From Candidatus Cloacimonadota bacterium (GTDB lineage: Bacteria; Cloacimonadota; Cloacimonadia; Cloacimonadales; Cloacimonadaceae): a stretch of DNA of 5,364 nt. Both the position numbers and the translations under genes were made by a program. Every line of letters starts with the position of its first letter. Within the stretch, counting starts at the first letter, position 1. Shown here piece by piece: positions 1 to 5,323 of this stretch. The stretch spans positions 1-5,364 of the forward strand of contig JAAYQD010000283.1 of assembly GCA_012519465.1 (NCBI GenBank), read 5' to 3'. The notes under the pieces are model-generated. The model was not told where the DNA came from. It saw only the letters and a list, made by a program, of their open reading frames with translations, and made no database searches.

Positions 1-1430
1 ATCAACGTGGCAAAGGTGACCGTGAGGGCAAATTCCTTAAAGAACTGTCCCACCAGCGAGCTCATGGAGGCGATGGGCAAAAACACCACGATATTGGTGA
101 GTGTGGAGGCTACCACCGCCACGGCAATCTCGGATGTTCCCTTGTCTGCCGCTTCCCGCCTGTTTTTACCCAAGTCTTTGTGGCGGAATATATTCTCAAT
201 CACCATCACGGAGTTTGTCACCAAGATTCCCACCGCTGTGGAAAGCCCCATCAGGGTCAGAATATTCAGCGTAAAGCCCAAGATCTGGATAAAGAGGAAG
301 GTGGAGATAATGGAAATGGGCATGGAAAGCGCCACGATGAGGGTGGAGCGCAGGTCGTGCAAAAAGAGGAAGAGGATCAATCCTGTCAAGAGCACTCCCA
401 GCCAGATATTATTCAGCGTATCATCCACAGCCGCCTGGGTCATATCGGCTTCCTCACGCACCACCTGCAGGGTGGTGCCCTCTGGCAAATCAGCCTGAAT
501 CACGGGCAGCTCTTTGCGGATTTCCTTGGAGATATTCACCACGTTGCCACCGGGGCTGCGCAAGAGAGACATCCTCACGATGTTTTCCTGCAGCGATTGA
601 TCCGGAACGTTGTAATAGATGGCACGGGTGCGAACTTCCTCGCTGGTATCCACGATGCGTGCTATATCGCCCAATCTCTTCATCCCCATCCCGGCGGGAA
701 TGCGTGCTTCGCTGATTTCCTCCACGCTGTCAAATTCCCCTTTCAGCCTCACGGCATACTCCTGAGAGCCTCTATTAAAGTAACCCGCAGGCATATCCAT
801 ATTCTGGGCTGCAAGGATTTGCATCAGTTGTGCCAGAGAAATACGGTTTTCATAGATGGCGGCATCCGTGAGCCTCACCTCTATCTGGCGCTTGGTGCCT
901 CCCGTCAGATTCACTTGGGCAACGCCCGGAATCTGGGAGAACCGTTCTTTTATCTTGGTATCGGCAAGCTCATAAAGCTCACGGCTATCGATGTTTCCGC
1001 TCAACACGATATCCATAAAGGGCATTGCCGAAAAGTCAAACTTTTGCACGACGGGCTTTTCTGCCGAGGTGGGAAGGTCCATGATAATGGCATCCAGCTT
1101 GTCTTTCACCTCAGAATTTGCGATATCCACATCCTTATCCAGCTGGAACGCTATCAGGGTGATGCTCACGCTTTCCAGAGAATAGGATTGGATATAATCG
1201 ATTTGGCTTACCGTGGAGATGGCGTCTTCCACCTTCTTGGTAATCTGGGTTTCCACCTCTTGGGGGCTGGCACCGGGATACACCACTTGGATGGATACAA
1301 AGGGCATATCTATATCCGGCATCATATTAAGAGGCAAACCAAAGAAGGCAAGTCCGCCAAATACCACAAACACCAAAATCGCCATCGTGACCAGCACGGG
1401 ACGTTCGATGGATAGTCTTGAAAGAAACAT
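1..1430 (-). CDS. AcrB-like RND efflux transporter, N-terminal part (cut by window edge)
   Basis: Inner-membrane pump subunit of a tripartite efflux complex; family members move amphiphilic compounds from the periplasm or inner membrane into the outer-membrane channel. I translated it by hand: open from ATG at 1430 through 476 codons with no stop, about 45% of a normal RND protein of some 1,030 residues. Visible parts are TM1 (about residues 12-32, starting RLSIERPVLVT), the PDID and PGASPQEVE motifs (38-60), the periplasmic porter domain (about 40-335), TM2 (about 339-357), TM3 (about 364-384) and TM4 (about 387-411), then the FRHKDLGKNRREAA loop and TLTNIVVFLPIA, where TM5 begins. The TM4 motif reads GILVTNSVMVIEN: T405 and N406 stand where AcrB has the proton-relay pair D407-D408. 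The start lies 2 bases after the adaptor's stop codon, with a G-rich ribosome site inside the end of the adaptor gene. The family is certain; substrate and coupling ion are unknown. Confidence 0.95.
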   Translation of the reverse strand, partial: MFLSRLSIERPVLVTMAILVFVVFGGLAFFGLPLNMMPDIDMPFVSIQVVYPGASPQEVETQITKKVEDAISTVSQIDYIQSYSLESVSITLIAFQLDKDVDIANSEVKDKLDAIIMDLPTSAEKPVVQKFDFSAMPFMDIVLSGNIDSRELYELADTKIKERFSQIPGVAQVNLTGGTKRQIEVRLTDAAIYENRISLAQLMQILAAQNMDMPAGYFNRGSQEYAVRLKGEFDSVEEISEARIPAGMGMKRLGDIARIVDTSEEVRTRAIYYNVPDQSLQENIVRMSLLRSPGGNVVNISKEIRKELPVIQADLPEGTTLQVVREEADMTQAAVDDTLNNIWLGVLLTGLILFLFLHDLRSTLIVALSMPISIISTFLFIQILGFTLNILTLMGLSTAVGILVTNSVMVIENIFRHKDLGKNRREAADKGTSEIAVAVVASTLTNIVVFLPIASMSSLVGQFFKEFALTVTFATL

Positions 1431-1432
1431 CT

Positions 1433-2470
1433 TTATTCCCCTTCAGCTATCACCCGGATGCGGGAGTTTTCGCTCAAAAGGTGGGTGCCTTCTGTGATCA
1501 ATTCATCTCCGGGCTCCAGGCCTGCCAATACTTCATAGCGCAGCTGGTCGTTCAGCCCCGTCTCGATTTGCACCTTGTAGGCGTGGTTATCCTTGTTTAT
1601 CCACGCCCAGGCTTTGCTGTTTTCAAAGCTGATATGCTCCCGGTTCACCACGATGGTATTGGGTTGGGATAGCACATTCACACAGATCTGGGCATTGCTG
1701 CCATAGCTGATCTTGCGGTTGGCACCGGGGAAGGTGGCTTCCACGCGCACAGAGCGGGCATACATATCCACTGCCATCCCCACCTCCGTGATGCGTCCGC
1801 TGAGGGTTTCCCCATTCACTTCGGCGGTCACAGCCGCACCTTTTTTGATGGACGCCACGTCTTTATCGGGCACCATTACCACAGCTTTATAGCCACTGGT
1901 GGAGGCCACCGTAAAGAGGTCTTGCCCGGGGTAAGATTTCTGTGCTGGATTCACATTGATGGCTGTGATCACTCCGCTGATGGGTGAGGTGATTCTGATC
2001 ATCGATTGGCTGGCATCCAGGTTGGCTTTGCTTACCTTCAGCCCTGTCTCCAGGTTGTCCAATTCCTGCTGGGAGATGGCTCCTTTTTCAAACAGCCTCT
2101 CCATCCTTTGATATGCCTGCAATTGTGCCGCATAGGCTGCAGATGCCTGTTCATACTGAGCTGCCGGGGCATTGCTGGGAAAGCTTACTATCAGCTGTCC
2201 CTTGGAAACCCTATCCCCCACCTTGGCGTGGATGGATTGGATCACCTCGCTCAAATTGGATTGGACGGTGGATTCCTCGGCTCCGGATAGGAGTGCGTTA
2301 TAGCGCAATTGATGCAGAAAGGTCTGTGGCTGCACTTCCAGCAGGCGCACGGGGATGCCTTCTTCCGCCTGGATTTGCTGCAGGCTCTTATCTTTGGTCT
2401 TTTTGGAGCCGCAGGCCGCCATGCTGAGGGCAAGCAGGATTGTGAGTAGGATGATTATATATCGTTTCAT
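1433..2470 (-). CDS. RND efflux periplasmic adaptor lipoprotein (HlyD/AcrA family)
   Basis: Membrane fusion protein that bridges the RND pump and the outer-membrane channel. It has 345 residues, slightly shorter than the usual 350-400. The N-terminus MKRYIIILLTILLALSMAAC is a lipoprotein signal with Cys20 as the likely lipidated residue; residue +2 is Gly. In order there follow the first half of the lipoyl/barrel-sandwich domain (about 70-98, with the typical GDRVSKGQLIVSF), a short alpha-hairpin (about 100-155), the second lipoyl half (about 158-190, ITSPISGVITAINV), a beta-barrel domain (about 194-265) and a C-terminal membrane-proximal domain (about 270-345, with GLEPGDELITEG). The hairpin tip carries R122-x3-L126-x6-S133, the RLS motif known in MacA/AcrA-type adaptors to contact TolC. 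A GGGAG ribosome site lies 6 bases before the ATG. It follows the channel gene by 11 bases and precedes the RND gene by 2, so it is clearly part of the same pump. Confidence 0.96.
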   Translation of the reverse strand: MKRYIIILLTILLALSMAACGSKKTKDKSLQQIQAEEGIPVRLLEVQPQTFLHQLRYNALLSGAEESTVQSNLSEVIQSIHAKVGDRVSKGQLIVSFPSNAPAAQYEQASAAYAAQLQAYQRMERLFEKGAISQQELDNLETGLKVSKANLDASQSMIRITSPISGVITAINVNPAQKSYPGQDLFTVASTSGYKAVVMVPDKDVASIKKGAAVTAEVNGETLSGRITEVGMAVDMYARSVRVEATFPGANRKISYGSNAQICVNVLSQPNTIVVNREHISFENSKAWAWINKDNHAYKVQIETGLNDQLRYEVLAGLEPGDELITEGTHLLSENSRIRVIAEGE

Positions 2471-2481
2471 GGGTGTCTCCC

Positions 2482-3879
2482 TTAAATTTTAATTCCAATT
2501 GATTTTTGCAGCCTGAGCTGATTGATGATGATCTCATACACGGATTGCAGATATTGCAGCCGGATGCCGGAAAGCGTGATTTGGGCATCAAACACATCCA
2601 GCTGGATGCCCACCTGGCTGTCATAGCGCACCTGAGCCAGCTCCAAGCTGCGCTCTGCCATGCGGATGTTTTCTGCCTGCAATTCATGATTCTCCAAAGC
2701 GTGATGATGGTTTTGCCAGTTTTGCTTGATCTCCAAAGCTATCAAATCCTCATAATCCCTTTCCTGCAGTTTTGCCTGCACGTAGGAGCTCTTGGCATGT
2801 TTGCGTTTGGATGTGTTTGAAAACCCTGTAAAGATTGGGATTTGGATGCCGATGCCAATGCTGTAGCGGCTGCCAAAATCATCGCGTTCTATGCTAAAGT
2901 CGTTGGCAGCGGTATAGAGGGAATAATCCGCTTCCAGAGCCACATTGGGCAGATAGTTGCCACGCTCCGCATTGTATGTAATCTCTGCCACCTGGGTGGC
3001 GATATTTGCCAGCTCCAGCTCCGTGCGGTCACGCTTGCCGGTGGCGATGGCTTCTTCCAGGCTAATCTCCCATTCTGGCGGCAATACAAATTCTCCCTCC
3101 GGCTTCAGCTCTTCATCCTCAGAGCCCAGGTGCCTGCGAAACGCAGATAAAGCCAGCTGATAGTTATTCTGAGCCTGCAACACCTGTGGCTGCAGCTTGG
3201 CAACCTCCAGGCGCGCCCGCAAGAGATCAAATTCGCTTACCATCCCCTCGCCAAAGAAATCCTCCACCCGCCCCAAGTGACGGTTGGCTGTCTCCAAGCC
3301 TTGTGCCTGCACCTGTGCCAGCTTTTCTGCCAGCAGGCATTGGTAAAAGAGTTCCGTGGTATCCAACACCAGTTTCTGCTCCGCCACCTCATAATTGAGC
3401 CTTTGGATGCTGCGATAGCGATCCACCACCTTGATGCCATTGATCAGCTTGCCGCCCAAAAATAGCACCTGGGTCATCTTCAGCTGTAATGCCACCGATG
3501 CCGCATCCTGAGGTGTGGAGGGGATCATATTGTTCACCACGTTTTCCAACACGGTGCCCAGATACACGTCGTTCAGATAGCTGGGATCCTGATAGGTGTC
3601 ATCGTGATAGGGCAATCCCGGAACAAAGCTCATCGGCTGGGGCAAAGCGGAATCCGGCAAGTGGGTGCGCGAAAGCTCGTATCCTCCTTGCAACACCACC
3701 TGGGGCAAGAGGTTGCTGCGCACATCGTAATAGGTGTTCTTTGCCTTTTCCACCTCTTCTTTGGCAATCAGCAAATTGCGGTTGTTTTGCTTGGCAAGAT
3801 CGATGCTCTCTTCCAAGCCGATGCCATTCAGCACCAAAAGTGCCGCACTTAGGCATAATATCAAAATGTATCTTTTCAT
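2482..3879 (-). CDS. TolC-like outer-membrane efflux channel (OEP family)
   Basis: Outer-membrane exit duct of the tripartite pump, expected to act as a trimer. The 465 residues form the usual two OEP repeats: about 21-250 and 273-460. Repeat 1 shows LEESIDLAKQNNRNLLIAKE, SNLLPQVVLQGGYEL (first beta strand, about 61-69), VALQLKMTQVLF (second strand, about 129-140) and the VSEFDLLRARLEVA helix motif (214-227). Repeat 2 shows YLPNVALEADYSLY, the YSIGIGIQIPIFTG strand and the matching LDVFDAQITLSG motif (427-438). The N-terminus is a plain Sec signal (MKRYILILCLSAALLVLNG) with no acceptable lipobox; cleavage is probably near residue 19-21, leaving a very short lead into helix 1. The stretch between the first two strands (about 70-127) is long, with several Pro, Asp and Tyr residues. 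An AGAGG ribosome site lies within the last codons of tetR and the ATG is 2 bases after the tetR stop, so translation is probably coupled. Confidence 0.95.
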   Translation of the reverse strand: MKRYILILCLSAALLVLNGIGLEESIDLAKQNNRNLLIAKEEVEKAKNTYYDVRSNLLPQVVLQGGYELSRTHLPDSALPQPMSFVPGLPYHDDTYQDPSYLNDVYLGTVLENVVNNMIPSTPQDAASVALQLKMTQVLFLGGKLINGIKVVDRYRSIQRLNYEVAEQKLVLDTTELFYQCLLAEKLAQVQAQGLETANRHLGRVEDFFGEGMVSEFDLLRARLEVAKLQPQVLQAQNNYQLALSAFRRHLGSEDEELKPEGEFVLPPEWEISLEEAIATGKRDRTELELANIATQVAEITYNAERGNYLPNVALEADYSLYTAANDFSIERDDFGSRYSIGIGIQIPIFTGFSNTSKRKHAKSSYVQAKLQERDYEDLIALEIKQNWQNHHHALENHELQAENIRMAERSLELAQVRYDSQVGIQLDVFDAQITLSGIRLQYLQSVYEIIINQLRLQKSIGIKI

Positions 3880-3881
3880 TT

Positions 3882-4481
3882 CTAACCTCTTTTTATGATA
3901 CCATACAGGATCATATCGATCAGTTGCTCCTGATCCTGCTCCAGACGGTTCAATATTAAATCTGCATCCACGGCGCTAAGGTTGATCTCCGTCATCAACA
4001 GCCAATCGTGGATGATATTGATCGCATATTCAATCATGATGCGCTCATCCAATACCCCTTCCTCTTTGCCTTCCTTAAACAAATCGCGCAGGATGCCCAA
4101 TAGCCGTTGCTGCCCCGCTTTCTTTAAAGCAACCAATTTCTCCTGATTGCTCTGGGATATATTGGCTTGAGCCTCCACGATGATCGGCATCTTTTCAAAC
4201 ACCTCGCGGATGGGCAGCTGCAATACCGAGCGGAACCGCTGTTCAAAACCGGTTGCACCACTCAAACGCCGCTCTATATCAGCCAGAAATTGCTCATGCG
4301 CCGCCTGAACGGCCTCCATAAAGAGCGTTTCCTTGCTGCTAAAATAGTAGTAGATGGTGGTCTTGCCGATCTTTGCCTCTGCCGCAATATCCTCCAATGA
4401 GCTCTTGTCGTAACCATTGGCTACAAAAACGGCGATGGCAGATTCCAAGATCCTGTTGCGCTTTTGGATAGCGAGAGTCAT
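3882..4481 (-). CDS. TetR/AcrR-family transcriptional regulator, probable local repressor of the efflux operon
   Basis: DNA-binding one-component regulator of 199 residues, the normal TetR length. The N-terminal domain runs about 8-55: helix 1 RNRILESAIAVFVANGY, then the helix-turn-helix SLEDIAAEAKIGKTTIYYYF (28-47) and the typical continuation SSKETLFMEAV. The remaining part (about 60-199) is all-helical with low family conservation, as expected for the ligand-binding and dimer domain. The start at 4481 is supported by a GAAGGAT ribosome site about 5 bases upstream and a helix 1 at the usual distance from the N-terminus; an ATG at 4500 is out of frame. It is the first gene of a tight run ending in the RND pump, with a 2-base gap to the channel gene. 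Most regulators so placed repress their own operon and are released by a pump substrate; that role is inferred. No operator can be assigned with confidence. The ligand cannot be predicted. Confidence 0.93.
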   Translation of the reverse strand: MTLAIQKRNRILESAIAVFVANGYDKSSLEDIAAEAKIGKTTIYYYFSSKETLFMEAVQAAHEQFLADIERRLSGATGFEQRFRSVLQLPIREVFEKMPIIVEAQANISQSNQEKLVALKKAGQQRLLGILRDLFKEGKEEGVLDERIMIEYAINIIHDWLLMTEINLSAVDADLILNRLEQDQEQLIDMILYGIIKRG

Positions 4482-4633
4482 CTAAATCCTTCTCCTTCAT
4501 ATCTCTACTTTGGGTGTGTGGGGATGCAGGATGCCTCTATTCTATTCTTTGCTAATATCCATCCTTACAGCCTTTCCCCTTGTTATTGGAACCAAACTGC
4601 CAAACCGTTCGAATGTGTCAAGGGTTTTCTATT

Positions 4634-4666
4634 ATTCTATAAATATTAATTCTATCTTTATGTAAA
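4634..4666 (-). promoter_or_regulatory. Candidate promoter of the tetR-efflux operon
   Basis: Reading leftward, the AT-rich stretch upstream of tetR contains TTTACA (4666-4661, one base off the sigma70 -35 consensus), followed after 17 bases by TTTATA (4643-4638) or after 19 by TATAGA (4641-4636); TAGAAT lies at 4639-4634. None is an excellent pair and the sigma factor preferences of this organism are unknown. It is the most AT-rich block between tetR and the repeats and would give an untranslated leader of about 150 bases. A perfect TTGACA lies just downstream (4621-4616) but has no -10 box at 16-18 bases. The near-palindromic CATTCGAACGG (4615-4605) directly after it is a possible operator half, but this is weak. 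Confidence 0.3.
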
Positions 4667-4739
4667 TACAGGCTTTAGAATAACGGATGCATTTGAGTCG
4701 AATGCTTGATGAATGTGTAGGAATGCCTCTGAGATAGGG

Positions 4740-4776
4740 GCTCGCTGCGCGAGCTTAGGGGTCAGGGGACAGGGAA
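4740..4776 (+). repeat. Hairpin-plus-G-tract repeat unit, copy A
   Basis: A perfect 6-bp stem, GCTCGC (4740-4745), loop TGC, GCGAGC (4749-4754), is followed directly by TTAGGGG and further heptamers ending in GGGAA at 4776. Positions 4749-4776 match copy B (4793-4820) at 24 of 28 bases. The third stem base pair is T:A here and A:T in copy B, so pairing is kept while the sequence changes. No U-tract follows, so it is not a classical terminator. Confidence 0.75.
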
Positions 4777-4782
4777 TAGAGC

Positions 4783-4820
4783 GCACGCTGTGGCGTGCTT
4801 AGGGATCAGGGATCAGGGAA
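4783..4820 (+). repeat. Hairpin-plus-G-tract repeat unit, copy B
   Basis: Second copy of the unit, 44 bases downstream of copy A. The stem is GCACGC (4783-4788), loop TGTG, GCGTGC (4793-4798), again followed by TTAGGG and two TCAGGGA heptamers. Compared with copy A, one stem pair has swapped in a compensatory way, the loop is one base longer, and the G-tract tail differs at only three of 22 positions. Confidence 0.75.
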
Positions 4821-4827
4821 CAGGGGG
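4802..4827 (+). other. Canonical G-quadruplex motif
   Basis: Four G-runs (4802-4804, 4809-4811, 4816-4818, 4823-4827) are separated by three 4-base loops (ATCA, ATCA, AACA). This meets the standard G3+N1-7 pattern on the plus strand. It arises from the 7-base repeat of copy B and need not have been selected as a quadruplex. Copy A has only three closely spaced G-runs, with a fourth 17 bases upstream across its hairpin. Confidence 0.55.
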
Positions 4828-4849
4828 ACAGCAGTAACACAGGCTTCAG

Positions 4850-4876
4850 CCGGTGGTTTCACCGGTTTTAACCGGT
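4850..4876. repeat. Cluster of competing CCGGT dyads
   Basis: CCGGTG (4850-4855), loop GTTT, CACCGG (4860-4865) forms a perfect 6-bp hairpin followed by TTTT (4866-4869). The same central arm also forms a second dyad, ACCGGTT (4861-4867) with AACCGGT (4870-4876) around a TT centre. The two pairings share bases and exclude each other. The first hairpin with its short T-run could act as a weak rightward terminator, but no gene ends just upstream, so a repeat-type palindrome is more likely. Confidence 0.55.
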
Positions 4877-4900
4877 TGTTATAGAATGAGTTACAGTATT

Positions 4901-4966
4901 TAGGAAGCAGGGGACAGGGAACAGTGGACAGTGAATGATGAATGATGAACAATGAATGACGAATGG
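4901..4966 (+). repeat. Drifting heptanucleotide tandem array
   Basis: A 7-base period runs without a break. After a related lead-in, TAGGAAG (4901-4907), eight heptamers from 4908 to 4963 fit the consensus YRRBGRA. They begin as CAGGGGA and CAGGGAA, pass through CAGTGGA and CAGTGAA, and end as TGATGAA (twice), CAATGAA and TGACGAA. The first half matches the G-tract tails of the hairpin units, so the two kinds of repeat share an origin or a copying mechanism. Two more GAATGAT-type heptamers occur at 4985-4998. Heptamer arrays of this general kind are known in cyanobacteria (STRR sequences of Calothrix). Confidence 0.8.
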
Positions 4967-4976
4967 TTACCGTTTG

Positions 4977-5006
4977 CGCTCGTTGAATGATGAATAATCG
5001 CGAGCG
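4977..5006. repeat. Inverted repeat enclosing GAATGAT heptamers
   Basis: CGCTCG (4977-4982) pairs perfectly with CGAGCG (5001-5006) across an 18-base loop that contains two GAATGAT-like heptamers (4985-4998). The arms resemble the GCTCGC/GCGAGC stem of copy A. Just to the right, TAGCGAGCTC (5008-5017) has an exact inverted match at 5269-5278, another trace of the same arm family. Confidence 0.45.
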
Positions 5007-5023
5007 ATAGCGAGCTCCCTAAA

Positions 5024-5047
5024 GAGTCTCGGAGAGACGATATTTCA
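5024..5047 (+). repeat. GAGTCTCGGAGAGACG dispersed repeat, copy 1
   Basis: A 16-base core (5024-5039) carries an internal perfect dyad, GTCTC and GAGAC around GGA, and is followed by an ATTTCA tail. An identical core with the same ATTTCA tail recurs 53 bases downstream. Such short dyad repeats are usually intergenic and multicopy; the copy number in this genome cannot be seen from here. Confidence 0.75.
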
Positions 5048-5076
5048 GGTTAACTCTATCTATAACAATATGATAT

Positions 5077-5100
5077 GAGTCTCGGAGAGACGGCATTTCA
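5077..5100 (+). repeat. GAGTCTCGGAGAGACG dispersed repeat, copy 2
   Basis: The core at 5077-5092 is identical to copy 1 and followed by GCATTTCA. The 37 bases between the two cores are AT-rich and unrelated to either repeat. The pair is too few and too short to be a CRISPR remnant. Confidence 0.75.
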
Positions 5101-5114
5101 CATCAAACTCGCCA

Positions 5115-5149
5115 CTCTGTCCCCTGTTCCCTACTGCGCAATAGCGCAG
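5115..5149 (-). repeat. Inverted third copy of the hairpin-plus-G-tract unit
   Basis: On the minus strand a perfect stem, CTGCGC (5149-5144), loop TATT, GCGCAG (5139-5134), is followed by TAGGGAA, CAGGGGA and CAGAG (5133-5115). This is the order seen in copies A and B but on the other strand and with unrelated stem bases. A second, overlapping 5-bp hairpin (GCGCA 5144-5148, loop GCT, TGCGC 5152-5156) shares one arm, so two foldings compete. Confidence 0.6.
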
Positions 5150-5163
5150 CTTGCGCTCCCCTG

Positions 5164-5228
5164 TTAACCACCCTTGTCTCTCCTTTGTCTCGACAAGGGA
5201 GAGACAAGGGTGAGACAAGGGTGGCTAA
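5164..5228. repeat. Long inverted repeat with two alternative right arms
   Basis: The left arm 5169-5189 pairs with 5192-5212 over 21 consecutive positions (20 Watson-Crick pairs and one G-T), with only two bases between the arms. The outer left arm also pairs with a second right copy: 5168-5180 with 5212-5224 is a perfect 13-bp match, extending to 5164/5228 with one mismatch. The two right copies are a tandem GAGACAAGGGT duplication (5201-5211 and 5212-5222). The outer ends read TTAACCACCC and GGGTGGCTAA, like terminal inverted repeats of a tiny MITE-type element. There is no T-run on either side to mark a terminator. Confidence 0.75.
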
Positions 5229-5323
5229 TGGGCAAGCGCTGACCGGGAGTGGTGGATGTTAGGTTTTAGAGCTCGCTAAAGTCAAGTCTACTATGAGTTA
5301 ATGAAATTAGTGATTCAATACCC

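Noticed and set aside
7..498. 163-codon open frame on the plus strand at the left edge
   Set aside because: Antisense to RND TM2-TM5; no protein-like features.
180..1415. 411-codon open frame on the plus strand
   Set aside because: It lies wholly antisense to the RND transporter gene, whose translation matches family motifs throughout. The plus-strand product is His/Gln/Gly-rich with no recognisable domain, as expected of a shadow frame.
2440..3879. Shared MKRYI start of the channel and adaptor proteins as sign of duplication
   Set aside because: Both are signal peptides with simple composition, the codons differ, and similarity stops after a few residues.
3489..3959. 156-codon open frame on the plus strand
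   Set aside because: Antisense to the outer-membrane channel gene and the end of tetR; Arg/Pro/Cys-rich shadow without motifs.
4479..4500. Alternative upstream ATG for tetR at 4500
   Set aside because: It is 19 bases upstream and out of frame with tetR; the ATG at 4481 has a good ribosome site and the right distance to the HTH domain.
4464..4649. 61-codon plus-strand frame across the tetR start and upstream region
   Set aside because: It overlaps the tetR start and its upstream control region and has no recognisable ribosome site or domain.
4740..4820. Rho-independent terminators at the two GC hairpins
   Set aside because: Stems are only 6 bp and are followed by G-rich sequence instead of a T-run on the plus strand; no gene ends nearby.
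5024..5100. Possible CRISPR remnant from the two identical 16-base repeats
   Set aside because: There are only two copies, the repeat is shorter than CRISPR repeats, the identity extends into an ATTTCA tail, and no cas gene or further spacing pattern is present.
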